Below are positions 26,011 through 34,731 of a DNA stretch of 64,000 bases, one piece after another. Position 1 is the first letter of the stretch. Each line of letters opens with the position of its first letter. The notes beneath the pieces were generated by a model. The model was not told the DNA's origin and made no database searches. It worked only from the letters and a program-made list of their open reading frames with translations. The stretch spans positions 62,001-126,000 of the forward strand of contig LADP01000019.1 of NCBI GenBank assembly GCA_000961575.1. The letters are read 5' to 3'. The translations under genes were made by a program, and so were the position numbers. Source of the DNA: Peptococcaceae bacterium BRH_c8a. GTDB lineage: Bacteria > Bacillota > Desulfotomaculia > Desulfotomaculales > Desulfallaceae.

Positions 26011-26876
26011 TACACCCTTTCTTCAAGTTCCTTTTGTCTGCCAAATAGTCCGGAAGGTTTTAAGATCAGAATTAAGATGATCGTCAGCATGGCTACTACC
26101 AGATGATAATGAGAGGCTATATAGGTTACGGTGGTTATTTGAGCCAAGCCAATTAAAAAGGAAGCCACTACCGCTCCGCCCCAACTGCCCAAACCGCCAC
26201 AAACGCTAACCGCGATTGCAAAAATAAGCACTTCATAACCCGTCTGCACGGTTATGTTACCTAAGGGGAGCAAAAGCACCGCGGCCAGTCCGGCCAGCGC
26301 CGAACCAAGGGCTACGGAGATGGTGGCGACCAGGTCGGCATTGATACCCAGTACCATCGCAGCTCGTTCATTTTGCGCAATGGCCCTTAAAGCCAGGCCA
26401 ATTTTGGTATAGTGGGTAAAAAACCATAACAAAGCTACCACTGCAATGCCGGCCCCGACAATAATGAGCCGCTGCAAATCAACCGGCACACCGCCTATAT
26501 AGACCATCCCTTTGGCGAATGGTGGCAGCATATAGGTTGTGCCCCGGAGCCCGAACCAGCGCAGCAATTCCAATATGGCCACCCCAACGCCGAATGACGC
26601 TATAATCTCTGAAATTGGCATGCCCCTGACTCTAATCAGAATAGACCGGTAAAGCATGGCGCCAATGCAGGCGGCCACCAGTAACGACATTATAATGGCC
26701 AGCACATAAGGCATTTGTAACCGGTTAAGAAATATCCAGGTTAAATAACCGCTTAATATATATAGAGCGCCGTGGGCAAAGTTAGGCACACGGCTAACTC
26801 CATAGGCCAGGGCAAAACCGATCGACATTAAAACCAGGCTGATGCTGTTAATTAGTCCATAGATAAGCAGTTCCAT
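26010..26876 (-). CDS. livH: Liv-type ABC transporter permease (LivH)
   Basis: The 288-residue permease has about eight hydrophobic segments and LivH motifs: GFALAYGVSRVPNFAHGALYILSGYL near the start and TKIGLALRAIAQNERAAMVLGINAD for the ATPase contact. ATG 26876 follows AAGGGAG by 11 bases; the longer frame to 26912 adds 12 residues without hydrophobic character. It lies 41 bases after livK. Confidence 0.88.
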   Translation of the reverse strand: MELLIYGLINSISLVLMSIGFALAYGVSRVPNFAHGALYILSGYLTWIFLNRLQMPYVLAIIMSLLVAACIGAMLYRSILIRVRGMPISEIIASFGVGVAILELLRWFGLRGTTYMLPPFAKGMVYIGGVPVDLQRLIIVGAGIAVVALLWFFTHYTKIGLALRAIAQNERAAMVLGINADLVATISVALGSALAGLAAVLLLPLGNITVQTGYEVLIFAIAVSVCGGLGSWGGAVVASFLIGLAQITTVTYIASHYHLVVAMLTIILILILKPSGLFGRQKELEERV

Positions 26877-26917
26877 CCATGCTTTACTCCCTTCGCGCCA
26901 AACAAGGTCCAACCAAA

Positions 26918-28210
26918 TTATTTATCCATCCACGGGGGGAATTTCAGCGGCGCCGTAGCAATGGCGGTGGGCAGAACTGTTTCCCTTTTGCCATCCTGCC
27001 ACTGGATAACTTGCGGTACTGCTCCTTCGGCGGGGTCAAGGCTGGGAATAACCTGGTGGTTCTCATTAAATTTTATTTGTCCATAAACCCCGACCATATC
27101 AGTTTCCTCCAGGGCCGTAATTACTTTTTCGGGTTCGGTGCTGCCGGCCCGCTCAATGGCATCAACCAGGGTATATATGGCTTGGTAACTGGAAGATGTC
27201 CCATACCCTTCGGGTTCGATATTCCACCTTTGCTGGTAGGCATTGAAAAACTCCATCGTTAATGGGGTTACCTCGGCAGGTGCATTACCGGCATTGACCA
27301 GGTGCACCATAGTGTATTCACCTTTACCCTCGGTCGCTGCAGAGAAACCGGGCTGCTCGGCGGCATTAATAAAACCGTAGGGCAAAGCCGGTAACTTCAT
27401 ATCGGCGTACTGCTTAAGCAGTATGGAACTTTCCGGCATATCCATCCAAATAAAGATAACCTGCGCCCCGAAATTTTTGGCTTTAATTAAGCCCGCCGAA
27501 TAATCGGTGGTTCCCGTCGGATAAATTTCCGGGTTCATCACTTGCCAGCCTTTCTGCTGCAGCTGGTCGAACATTATTTCTCCTCCAGCCCGGGCGTGTG
27601 CCACATCCTGAACCATAATAGCCACTTTGTCAAAAGCGTAGTTTTCTTTTAAGTTATCAAAAACAGAGAGCATCTCCCCAACCATTGTTTTTGAGCTGCC
27701 GGTAATTCTAAAACAATATTTTAGCTGGTCGTAATTTTCGGCCACACTAACTTCAAACTGGGGGGATAAAAACCCGGTAGTCGCGATAAATATTTTTTGG
27801 TTTCGGGATACCAAATCCATCGCGGCCAGTGCTGCCTCGGAACGAGCCGGACCGCCGACCAAAAAATCAACTTGCTTGTCCAAAATAAGTTTTTCTACCG
27901 CCATCAGCGCGTCGCTTACCGGTACGCTCGGTTCTAGATCCCGGGTGTCGATTACCTCAACTTGGAGTGGACGCTGCTCATCACCAACCTTGACCCCGCC
28001 CTTGGCATTAATCTCCTCAACCGCGAGTGTAATTGCTCTTTCAGCATCCCAGCCATACAGGAAAGCCGAAGGCAAAGGGGCACCGATAATAATGGGGTTG
28101 GCCTGACTCTCCTGTTGGGGTGCGGCGGAATTGCCACCACAGCCGGCAAGGGATAGCAAACACAGGATGATGATAACGCTAAAAACCACTATTGACCGTT
28201 TTTGCAGCAC
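26918..28210 (-). CDS. livK: Liv-type ABC transporter substrate-binding lipoprotein (LivK-like)
   Basis: The 430-residue protein has a lipoprotein signal with lipobox LAGC near residue 24 and a Gly/Ser/Gln linker. The mature domain is a type-1 periplasmic binding protein: PIIIGAPLPSAFLYGWDAERAITLAVEEINAKGGV, VDFLVGGPARSEAALAAMDL and YSAGLIKAKNFGAQVIFIW. The GTG start at 28210 follows GGAGGG. It heads the operon that ends with the CoA ligase. Of known groups it is closer to carboxylate-binding Liv proteins than to true leucine binders, but I cannot name the ligand. Confidence 0.85.
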   Translation of the reverse strand: MLQKRSIVVFSVIIILCLLSLAGCGGNSAAPQQESQANPIIIGAPLPSAFLYGWDAERAITLAVEEINAKGGVKVGDEQRPLQVEVIDTRDLEPSVPVSDALMAVEKLILDKQVDFLVGGPARSEAALAAMDLVSRNQKIFIATTGFLSPQFEVSVAENYDQLKYCFRITGSSKTMVGEMLSVFDNLKENYAFDKVAIMVQDVAHARAGGEIMFDQLQQKGWQVMNPEIYPTGTTDYSAGLIKAKNFGAQVIFIWMDMPESSILLKQYADMKLPALPYGFINAAEQPGFSAATEGKGEYTMVHLVNAGNAPAEVTPLTMEFFNAYQQRWNIEPEGYGTSSSYQAIYTLVDAIERAGSTEPEKVITALEETDMVGVYGQIKFNENHQVIPSLDPAEGAVPQVIQWQDGKRETVLPTAIATAPLKFPPWMDK

Positions 28211-28331
28211 CTGATTTCCCTCCTTAAATTTCTATATCCTTAAACAACTAACTAAAACGTATTATCTTTTTATGCATCACTGTAACAGCAAATTCCATAA
28301 AACCGAACTGGAAAGGATTAATTTTACAACC

Positions 28332-29234
28332 CTAATCGGGGCAGTTATAAATTGAGATTATGTACTGAGCAACCCGGTAATCATCTAAAATTTGTTTATG
28401 CCCATCCCAAGAGCCCGATAAAGGGTTAACCGAAATAATTTCCCCATCACCCAACGGATGGCCGTTCTGATCTACAAGACGTGCGGTGAGTGGGGTGACA
28501 ACCAGGTCTTGTTTAGTTCCAAAGGTAGCTAAATGGATTCCACCTTGATTAAGCTTTTCTGCCGTATTCTTTCCGGTGGATAACACATCGAGTTCATCTT
28601 TTAACTGGTACTCGGCTGCCAGTTGCTTAACCACAACGGAGCCCCAGATGGGCCTTATTCTTGCCAGGGCGTCGATGGTTCGGGAATAAGGGGAGCCCAA
28701 TAAGGGTGAATTAAGAGTAACAACACCTTTGATCGGGCCCGGTTGATTAAGGTGATATCGATTGATATATTCAAAGGCAATTTTGCCCCCCAGGCTGTGA
28801 CCAACCAGCAAAAAGCGGGCTTCGGGGCGGTTAAATGCTAGTTCCTCAATCATTTCCTTCAGGAATAAGATACTAAACTCAATGGGCTGGCCGGAATCCC
28901 GGGTGGTATACGGATTGGGATACCAGCGGCCTTTTTCTACTTGCCCCCCTTGATAGCTATATTTTAAAAAGCGCTCATCGGTATAGGATAGCCCGACCTG
29001 GGCAAACTGCCGGCGCAAGTACGAAAAACCCATTTGGTTGTAAGGTGGCTTATCACAATAGGAGTTAAGGCCGGAAAGAAAAATAATGTAGGTATTACTT
29101 TGCTGCTTCGGCAAGTTTTGAAAGTTTTGTTGATTATCTGTGGCCTCGGGTTCCGGGCCAGGTAATTCCGGGAGCAAGAATGAGATTAAGATAATGGCCA
29201 GGATTAAAATAACGGATGTCAGACGGATCCTCAA
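28332..29234 (-). CDS. Membrane-anchored alpha/beta hydrolase (lipase-like)
   Basis: The protein of about 300 residues starts with an uncleaved or signal-anchor segment (LTSVILILAIILISFLLP) and then shows an alpha/beta-hydrolase: TYIIFLSGLNSYC (oxyanion region), nucleophile elbow LLVGHSLGGKIAFEY with the GHSLG Ser, and a late GSWDGHKQIL with the probable catalytic His. TTG 29234, 8 bases after GGTGGAGG, is the best start. It follows a terminator behind the spoVA operon, so co-expression with the spore genes would need read-through. Confidence 0.75.
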   Translation of the reverse strand: MRIRLTSVILILAIILISFLLPELPGPEPEATDNQQNFQNLPKQQSNTYIIFLSGLNSYCDKPPYNQMGFSYLRRQFAQVGLSYTDERFLKYSYQGGQVEKGRWYPNPYTTRDSGQPIEFSILFLKEMIEELAFNRPEARFLLVGHSLGGKIAFEYINRYHLNQPGPIKGVVTLNSPLLGSPYSRTIDALARIRPIWGSVVVKQLAAEYQLKDELDVLSTGKNTAEKLNQGGIHLATFGTKQDLVVTPLTARLVDQNGHPLGDGEIISVNPLSGSWDGHKQILDDYRVAQYIISIYNCPD

Positions 29235-29281
29235 CAGGTCAACCTCCACCGACAATGATCTGTTTGCTGGCTATTAAAACC

Positions 29282-29301
29282 GGGGCTGGTTAATCAGCCC
29301 C
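29282..29301 (-). terminator. Terminator of the spoVA-type operon
   Basis: GGGGCTG (29282-29288) pairs with CAGCCCC (29295-29301) around a 6-base loop. On the minus strand GGTTTTAAT follows. The stem overlaps the stop codon of the YhcN-like gene at 29294. Confidence 0.6.
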
Positions 29302-29758
29302 GCATATTTTTATTGATTTTTTCAAATTTAGTCTTAAGTTTCGCCGGCTCTTCACCCTGCTGAATTTGAGTGTTTAACTTCTGAAGTTCGGCAAATAGTT
29401 TTTTGTCCGTGGTCACGTAGACTTTGTACTCGGGGGCCAGCCGGGTTATTTCTTGGTGTACTTCCTGGCGGATTGATTTTAACCTTAACCTGTCGAAACC
29501 GGTTACTTTGGCGGCCACCGAAATTTCCCGGTCCAAAACCACTACTACACTATCTTCTACCGCGTCCACTGTTTTGGCCCTTTCCTTAACCTGGGCGGCC
29601 AGTGCGGTATTTTCAAGTACATCCTGGTTTAATGTTTGCTGTTGTTGGGTCTGAGGTTGTTGGGGCTGAGGTTTTTGGGCCGGCGAATTTTGCATGGTAC
29701 AGCCGGACATGATCAGCATTAAAAAAACTGTCAATGTCAATCTGGTAAGCAATTTCAT
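29294..29758 (-). CDS. YhcN/YlaJ-like sporulation lipoprotein
   Basis: The 154-residue protein has a lipoprotein signal with lipobox IMSGC near residue 20, then a Gln/Pro linker (residues about 25-45) and a compact domain: AQVKERAKTVDAVEDSVVVVLDREISVAAKVTG, the ring-building-like fold of YhcN/YlaJ spore proteins. In spoVA2mob-type operons a lipoprotein of this family follows the SpoVA genes, as here. It is likely in the inner spore membrane; its exact role is not known. Confidence 0.75.
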   Translation of the reverse strand: MKLLTRLTLTVFLMLIMSGCTMQNSPAQKPQPQQPQTQQQQTLNQDVLENTALAAQVKERAKTVDAVEDSVVVVLDREISVAAKVTGFDRLRLKSIRQEVHQEITRLAPEYKVYVTTDKKLFAELQKLNTQIQQGEEPAKLKTKFEKINKNMRG

Positions 29759-29772
29759 CGTCGCATCACCTT

Positions 29773-30126
29773 TTATCCTTTAGGTTTAAAAAACAGTGAA
29801 GCCATAAAGGCAAAAATAATGGCTGCGGATATGCCGGCACTGGTTACTTCAAATATACCGGTTAGGATGCCCACCAGGCCGGTCTTTTCGGCCTCGGCCA
29901 GTGCTCCGTGCACCAGGGAATTGCCAAAACTGGTAATCGGCACGGTGGCGCCCGCCCCGGCAAAATCAATTAGCGGCTCGTAAAGTCCGAAGCCCGCCAG
30001 TACCGCACCCACAACCACCAGGATGCTGATGGTATGGGCCGGAGTATACTTTCCCACATCAAGCAGCAACTGCCCCACCACACAGATTAGCCCGCCAACT
30101 ACAAAAGCCCAGAAATATACCTCCAA
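29773..30126 (-). CDS. spoVAE: Stage V sporulation protein AE (SpoVAE/SpoVAEb)
   Basis: The 117-residue membrane protein matches SpoVAE in length and motif: [16 protein letters not shown], then [55 protein letters not shown]. SpoVA proteins import dipicolinate into the forespore and release it in germination. The TTG start at 30126 lies 5 bases after AAAGGAGTGG; the longer frame to 30234 runs through the end of spoVAD and is not native. It follows spoVAD by 13 bases. Confidence 0.9.
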   Translation of the reverse strand: MEVYFWAFVVGGLICVVGQLLLDVGKYTPAHTISILVVVGAVLAGFGLYEPLIDFAGAGATVPITSFGNSLVHGALAEAEKTGLVGILTGIFEVTSAGISAAIIFAFMASLFFKPKG

Positions 30127-30139
30127 GTAAACCACTCCT

Positions 30140-31150
30140 TTAGTGGACGCTTTCGATTGAAACGGCGTGTGCAATGCAGGGAATGCTTTCATTTTGCTGG
30201 TACGACAGCGGTGATAACAGCGCACCGGTGGCAATAATCAGTACCTTACCCAGTTCACCCTGCTTCATCCGGTTCATAATGTGACCAAAAGTAACGGTGG
30301 CCGAACACCCGCACCCGCTTCCCCCGGCCAGTACTATGGGCTGGTCTGCACTGTAGATTAAAATCCCGCAGTCGGTAAACCTGTCTTCGGGAAAGTCTAT
30401 GCCGTGTTTTTTTAATAGGTCGTAGGCAATTTTGTGCCCGACGCGCCCCAGGTCTCCGGTGGCGATAAGGTCGTATTCATCCAAGGAAATCTGCAAATCT
30501 CTGATGTGGGCGGTGATGGTATCCACTGCGGCCGGCGCCATAGCGCTGCCCATGTTGTACGGGTCGGTGATGCCCATGTCTAGAATTTTGCCGATGGTGG
30601 CCGATGTAACCCGGGGGCCTTCCCCTTCAGTGCTAAGCAGGGCTACGCCGGCACCGGTTACGGTCCACTGGGCGGTAGGAGGCTTTTGGGCACCGTATTC
30701 AGTGGGATAACGGTATTGTTTTTCTACCGCGGCATTATGGCTGGCGGTACCGCAGATAACATTATTGCCGCCCCGGCTGTCTACGATTAACGAGCCCAGG
30801 GCCAAGCTTTCCATTGAACTGGAGCAGGCCCCGTACAGGCCTAAAAATGGTACGGCCAGTGTCCTGGCGGCAAAGCTGCTGGAAATAATCTGGTTCAGCA
30901 AATCCCCGCTGAGGAAAAACTGGATATCCTGCTTCTGCAGGCCCGCCTTGCGAATAGCAATTTCACAGGCTTCCTCCAACATCTTTTCCTCTGCTTTCTC
31001 ATAACTATCCTGACCCAGCCACAGGTCGCCGTGCAGGATGTCAAAGTCATTGGCCAGCGGTCCTTCGGCTTCAAAGGGACCGCCCACTGTGGCGGTGGAG
31101 ATAATCACCGGCTTGTTCTTGAAGAGCCAGGTTTGGTGGCCGTGCAGCAT
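30140..31150 (-). CDS. spoVAD: Stage V sporulation protein AD (SpoVAD)
   Basis: The 336-residue protein is SpoVAD: it has the thiolase-like fold, with [14 protein letters not shown] near residue 25, [21 protein letters not shown] (Cys at the old thiolase site), [39 protein letters not shown] and [16 protein letters not shown]. SpoVAD binds dipicolinic acid on the forespore membrane. It starts 5 bases after spoVAC. Confidence 0.92.
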   Translation of the reverse strand: MLHGHQTWLFKNKPVIISTATVGGPFEAEGPLANDFDILHGDLWLGQDSYEKAEEKMLEEACEIAIRKAGLQKQDIQFFLSGDLLNQIISSSFAARTLAVPFLGLYGACSSSMESLALGSLIVDSRGGNNVICGTASHNAAVEKQYRYPTEYGAQKPPTAQWTVTGAGVALLSTEGEGPRVTSATIGKILDMGITDPYNMGSAMAPAAVDTITAHIRDLQISLDEYDLIATGDLGRVGHKIAYDLLKKHGIDFPEDRFTDCGILIYSADQPIVLAGGSGCGCSATVTFGHIMNRMKQGELGKVLIIATGALLSPLSYQQNESIPCIAHAVSIESVH

Positions 31151-31155
31151 ACTGT

Positions 31156-31635
31156 TCAGGTCCCCCCCAACTTGGTTAGCAGTGTTTTAATCAGGGCTAC
31201 AACGAATGCTGAAAATACGCCGAATACAATTACGGAACCGGCCAATTTGAACATTTTGCCCCCTACACCCAGTACAAACCCCTCACTGCGGTGTTCGATG
31301 GCGGCCGAGGCCATCGAATTGGCAAAGCCTGTTACCGGTACGGCAGTGCCGGCACCGGCCCACTGGGCAATATGATCATAAACACCTATGGAGGTTAAAA
31401 TTACGGAAAGCAGGATCATGATCGCCACGGTGGGGTTACCCACTGTCTTTTCGGTGAAATCAAAGTTCCACAAAAAGAATTCGGAAACGCCCTGACCAAT
31501 CATACATATCAGGCCGCCAACCAGAAATGCTTTCAGGCAATTAAACAGCACCGGGCGTTTTGGTTCTCTGGCCTTGGAAAAACGCTGGTATTCCTGCTGC
31601 ACTGGAGTTAGTTTTTTCTTTTTTTTGTTGGACAA
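31156..31635 (-). CDS. spoVAC: Stage V sporulation protein AC (SpoVAC)
   Basis: The 159-residue protein has a basic N-terminus (SNKKKKKLTPVQQEY), then FLVGGLICMIGQGVSEFFL and GAGTAVPVTGFANSMASAAIEHRSEGFVLGVGGKMFKLAGSVIVFGVFSAFVVALI, the SpoVAC pattern. SpoVAC forms a mechanosensitive channel that releases dipicolinate. It lies between the DUF421 gene (12 bases) and spoVAD (5 bases). Confidence 0.92.
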   Translation of the reverse strand: MSNKKKKKLTPVQQEYQRFSKAREPKRPVLFNCLKAFLVGGLICMIGQGVSEFFLWNFDFTEKTVGNPTVAIMILLSVILTSIGVYDHIAQWAGAGTAVPVTGFANSMASAAIEHRSEGFVLGVGGKMFKLAGSVIVFGVFSAFVVALIKTLLTKLGGT

Positions 31636-31647
31636 TGCATCACACCC

Positions 31648-32508
31648 CTATCTTATTAGCAAGGGTTCAAGCTCGCTGATTGTTTCTGTTAGTATGGCTG
31701 CGGATTGACTGTACATTTCTTTGGCCGGCGGGTTTTTTGTGCCCAGGGCATATAATTCGCAATCGGCCTGGCATTTTTTTAAAGTTGAATATAAAAGTTC
31801 CTTGGCTTTTGGTTTAGGTACCCTAACCACATCATCAAATAGGTCCAGGTAAAGTTGGCCTATTGAGTCAACCTGGGCAATAAAAACGTTTTCCGGTGCC
31901 ACGCCCACCTTTTCCAGCTCGGTGTGCAGCCAGTTTCTGTTCAGGCCCAGCGCGGTTAATGGTTCGTCCATCATGATTCCGTCCATCATCACTGTCTGTG
32001 GTACACTTTCCAGCCCTACGTTTAGGCCGGCTGTTTTTGGTGTCAACGGTTGTTTGTCTTTTTTCAAAAGCACGCTGAGGTCTCCGGCAGGCTCCAGGAC
32101 GGCAAATTCAACGTCGGCAAAGTTGAATACATTTTTTCTTCTTAGTTGGCTTAGCAGGTCTTCCGGCGTGTACCGGGCCTCCATCATTTTGTCTTCCAGA
32201 ACTTTGCCGTGGTTAATGAGTACAGTTTCCGACCCCTGAACTATATCTCTGACCGTTTTGTATTTGATGGACAAGACATAAATTAATGCCGGCAGCGCCG
32301 TCCATACCGCCAGCGCAATGAGCCCGTGGACTAGATTTCCCACCAGGTTTAAAGAAATGGCAGCGACAATTACGCCAATGGCAATCCCCGTCACCAGGTC
32401 AAAAAAAGTTAACCGCGAAGTCAGCCTTTTGCCAAGCAGCCGAACCAATATTAATGTAGCCGCGAAGAGGCCGGCGGAACGTAAGAGTATATTTAACCAT
32501 TCAGGCAC
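31648..32508 (-). CDS. DUF421 (YetF/YrbG-type) membrane protein
   Basis: The 286-residue protein has three N-terminal membrane segments, LVRLLGKRLTSRLTFFDLVTGIAIG near residue 20, and a soluble DUF421 domain with VLINHGKVLEDKMMEARYTPEDLLSQLRRKNVFNFADVEFAVLEPAGDLSVLLK. A second, less conserved domain of about 110 residues follows. YetF-type proteins accompany DUF1657 and SpoVA genes in the spoVA2mob operon of Bacillus, where they add to spore heat resistance. The start is 14 bases after the second DUF1657 gene. Confidence 0.85.
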   Translation of the reverse strand: MPEWLNILLRSAGLFAATLILVRLLGKRLTSRLTFFDLVTGIAIGVIVAAISLNLVGNLVHGLIALAVWTALPALIYVLSIKYKTVRDIVQGSETVLINHGKVLEDKMMEARYTPEDLLSQLRRKNVFNFADVEFAVLEPAGDLSVLLKKDKQPLTPKTAGLNVGLESVPQTVMMDGIMMDEPLTALGLNRNWLHTELEKVGVAPENVFIAQVDSIGQLYLDLFDDVVRVPKPKAKELLYSTLKKCQADCELYALGTKNPPAKEMYSQSAAILTETISELEPLLIR

Positions 32509-32522
32509 CGTAAATTTCTCCT

Positions 32523-32729
32523 TTAAAACCCTTTATATTGTGGTTCTTCAAATTCAAGTTCACCGAGTCTTTTTTCCAGGTCATTAATAACATTTCCAAT
32601 GCCCGAGGCATTACGCTTCAATATCTTGGTCACCTCGTCATTTGTTTCAATGATGGCAAAAGACTCCAATGTGGATTTGGCTCCTTTTAAGCTGGCAATG
32701 GTCTGTTTAACTTGGCTTCCGATAGTCAT
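32523..32729 (-). CDS. DUF1657 protein (second copy)
   Basis: The 68-residue helical protein has the DUF1657 pattern: VKQTIASLKGAKSTLESFAIIETNDEVTKILKRNASGIGNVINDLEKRLGELEFEEPQYKGF. The ending EEPQYKGF is identical to the first copy at 32811-33017, and both begin MT-x-x-x-QVKQT. The family is a marker of spoVA2mob-like operons and probably makes small helical bundles; function unknown. Confidence 0.85.
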   Translation of the reverse strand: MTIGSQVKQTIASLKGAKSTLESFAIIETNDEVTKILKRNASGIGNVINDLEKRLGELEFEEPQYKGF

Positions 32730-32784
32730 GTTGGTGTCCCCCTTCGCAAATATTCTGCATCATCCGGCTTTTAATATACACAAA

Positions 32785-32810
32785 AAAACCGGGTCGGTTG
32801 ACCCGGTTTT
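32785..32810 (-). terminator. Intercistronic terminator/attenuator between the two DUF1657 genes
   Basis: AAAACCGGGT (32785-32794) pairs perfectly with ACCCGGTTTT (32801-32810) around a 6-base loop. Read on the minus strand it starts right after the stop codon of the first DUF1657 gene and ends in TTTTTTTGTG. It should let the first gene be expressed at higher level than the rest of the operon. Confidence 0.75.
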
Positions 32811-33017
32811 CTAAAACCCTTTGTATTGTGGCTCTTCCTGTTCTATTTCGCCAATCCGTGGTTCAATGCTCTGCACAATAGACTGTGTTTGCTGAGCGGC
32901 GCTGGTGTATAGCTGTTTGGCTTGTTGGTTCTGAGTTTGCATGGCAAAAGTTTCGAAGCTGGCCTGCACGCTTTTGAGTCCGGCTAATGTTTGTTTTACC
33001 TGAGTTGCAACCGTCAT
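32811..33017 (-). CDS. DUF1657 protein (first copy)
   Basis: The 68-residue helical protein (VKQTLAGLKSVQASFETFAMQTQNQQAKQLYTSAAQQTQSIVQSIEPRIGEIEQEEPQYKGF) is the first gene of the spore operon. AGGGGG lies about 9 bases before the ATG. It is about half identical to its neighbour at 32523. The strong terminator after it suggests that it is made in excess. Confidence 0.85.
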   Translation of the reverse strand: MTVATQVKQTLAGLKSVQASFETFAMQTQNQQAKQLYTSAAQQTQSIVQSIEPRIGEIEQEEPQYKGF

Positions 33018-33254
33018 AGTATACCCCCTGTAAGTTAAATATTTTACACTGTATCTAGCTATAACCCTTGAACAAATCTTTTATTTCAGGTTAATTTTGG
33101 GATTACAACTACGATGTGCAGTTCTACCGGTATGTAATGCAATTTATTGTCCTGCCAAGTCATTAAATGTCGAGATTTTGTAAAGATTGCGTCTAAAGGT
33201 ACCGATAATTAGGTATAACCAAATTAGAAACTATTAGATGGGTAGTGACAAGTA

Positions 33255-33410
33255 ATGGTTCTTCCAATATGGCTTTATTTGCCCTTGTGTCTTTTGTTTG
33301 CTGAGATTTTTCATCAAGTTATATCAATATCGCGCTGGGCTATATACCCGATTATGATTATATTTGGAACTTTAATGACTTTAGGTGCCTTATACGGGGA
33401 TAAGCTGTAA
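33255..33410 (+). CDS. Small hydrophobic protein, 51 residues
   Basis: ATG 33255 opens a frame of 51 codons ending at TAA 33410. The product is mostly hydrophobic: PIWLYLPLCLLFAEIFHQ, then WAIYPIMIIFGTLMTLGALYG, which gives two possible membrane helices and a charged end. The upstream GGGTAGTGA is a modest ribosome site. A strong plus-strand terminator (33465-33508) follows by 54 bases and has no other plus-strand gene to serve. I do not recognise a family. The stretch 33018-33254 shows nothing else. Confidence 0.5.
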   Translation: MVLPIWLYLPLCLLFAEIFHQVISISRWAIYPIMIIFGTLMTLGALYGDKL

Positions 33411-33464
33411 TAAGACGGCAGGCTTGATTGGCACATTTGCTTGAGTTGGGAAGGTTTAAAACGG

Positions 33465-33508
33465 GGACAGGTTGTTGGATCAAGACAACCTGTCCTTAAT
33501 TTTTTTTT
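33465..33508 (+). terminator. Strong intrinsic terminator
   Basis: GGACAGGTTGT (33465-33475) pairs perfectly with ACAACCTGTCC (33485-33495) around a 9-base loop, followed by TTAATTTTTTTTTA. It ends whatever plus-strand transcript precedes the Dps gene, most simply that of the 51-residue protein gene. Confidence 0.8.
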
Positions 33509-33586
33509 ACCAGCCCAAAGATTTAATGCTGGGAATAACAAACTAGCGGGGCGGTTACTATAACAAAAAATGTAAAGGAGGGTTTT

Positions 33587-34333
33587 ATGATGGATAATAT
33601 GCAGCCGCAAACAGCCGTCCCGGGTGACGTGGCCCAGGTGATGGCCAATATTAGTAACTTTGAGGGCAAATTCAATCTGGACAAGTCTGGTTTTGATCCC
33701 AACATGCCCGGTCACTCTACCAATCACACCATGATAACCCGGCAACAGCCGCGTACCGCCAAAAGCGCCGGAGCAGGCATTGGCCTCTCCCCCGAAGTGC
33801 GTCTGGAAATGGGCCTGATGTTGGACGACCACCAGTGTGCCCTTACCGTGGCCCTGCACCAGTATAATAAGCACCACTGGCTGACCGAAGGTGCGGAATC
33901 GTTCTTAAGCCTCCATCATCTGCTGGATGAACATATTGATAAGACCCAAAAGCATATCGACTCGGTGGGCGAGCGGGTGGCCCGGTTGGGAGTCGTGCCC
34001 ACGGCGCACCCGGTAACGCAGCATGAATTATCCTACATTAAACATGAAGTTGAAGGTCGTTACACCATGCGTGATTTTATCCGCAACGACCTGGAGCATG
34101 AGCTTAAAATTCAGGAGATGCTGCGTCGAACCATTGCCCGGGCCCATGAACTGCATGATTTCGGTACCGTGGAGGTTCTGGAAGAGGTACTTTTAGACCG
34201 CGAAGACCTGGGTTATCACCTGTACAGCGTGCTGGAGGACGATACCCTGGTACGCGGCATGCATCACCTTGTGCATACCGAAAATAACCTGGCCGGCAAC
34301 CGCATGCTAAGGCCGGACAGCAAACTTCAATAA
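33587..34333 (+). CDS. dps: Dps-like ferritin-family protein with N-terminal extension
   Basis: The 248-residue protein has a four-helix ferritin-like core. The Dps ferroxidase residues are in place: HHW, LHHLLDEHID and GERVARLG (His, His, Asp, Glu spacing as in Dps). A 60-residue N-terminal tail rich in Asn, Gly and Gln precedes the core, and a C-terminal segment of about 70 residues follows (EVLLDREDLGYHLYSVLEDD). Dps proteins store iron and protect DNA against peroxide. The gene has AAAGGAGGG upstream and leads a pair with the gene at 34357. Confidence 0.75.
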   Translation: MMDNMQPQTAVPGDVAQVMANISNFEGKFNLDKSGFDPNMPGHSTNHTMITRQQPRTAKSAGAGIGLSPEVRLEMGLMLDDHQCALTVALHQYNKHHWLTEGAESFLSLHHLLDEHIDKTQKHIDSVGERVARLGVVPTAHPVTQHELSYIKHEVEGRYTMRDFIRNDLEHELKIQEMLRRTIARAHELHDFGTVEVLEEVLLDREDLGYHLYSVLEDDTLVRGMHHLVHTENNLAGNRMLRPDSKLQ

Positions 34334-34356
34334 CCAAAACTCCCGGGGGTGAGTGA

Positions 34357-34698
34357 ATGCGGATAGTGGCGTGGATGCCTGACCAGGATCAAGTGGGATT
34401 CTTGGTGGATTCGCTGCGCAATGCCGGTTTTGACCGTCAGGACATGATTATATCCGACTTGGCGGATGCGGAAAGACAGCGCCATGACGACCCCGATGAA
34501 ATTGCTAACGAAGTGGCGTTCATTAAAACCGAGCGGGACGGATTATGGGAAGCCGGAGCCTATGTGGATGGAATTAAAGGTTTTAAACCCGAGGGTAAAA
34601 GCGGTTTTGTGGTGGCCGTAAAAACCCCCAAGCACGAAACCGACCGGGTGAGAACCATTATGGAACAGTCGGGAGCCGCCCAAATAATCCAGGATTAA
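34357..34698 (+). CDS. Small acidic protein of unknown function, downstream of Dps
   Basis: The 113-residue protein has a strand-helix pattern like a small ferredoxin-like fold (RIVAWMPDQDQVGFLVDSLRNAGF ... SGFVVAVKTPKHETDRVRTIMEQSGAAQI). The form is reminiscent of small stress proteins with a heat-induced YflT-type unit but too divergent to name. It begins 23 bases after dps and is followed by a terminator, so the two are one operon. Confidence 0.65.
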   Translation: MRIVAWMPDQDQVGFLVDSLRNAGFDRQDMIISDLADAERQRHDDPDEIANEVAFIKTERDGLWEAGAYVDGIKGFKPEGKSGFVVAVKTPKHETDRVRTIMEQSGAAQIIQD

Positions 34699-34731
34699 CG
34701 ATAGGCAACCCCAAACCCAACTGAAACAAAC

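Noticed and set aside
30126-30234. N-terminal extension of SpoVAE to 30234
   Set aside because: It overlaps the end of spoVAD; the TTG at 30126 has the ribosome site and gives the family length.
33018-33100. Sigma-G/sigma-F promoter for the spore operon
   Set aside because: TGAAATA and downstream text give only a poor match; no clean -35/-10 pair could be fixed by eye.
33314-33877. Minus-strand frame of 187 codons across the dps start
   Set aside because: Shadow of the Dps gene and its leader, crossing a strong terminator.
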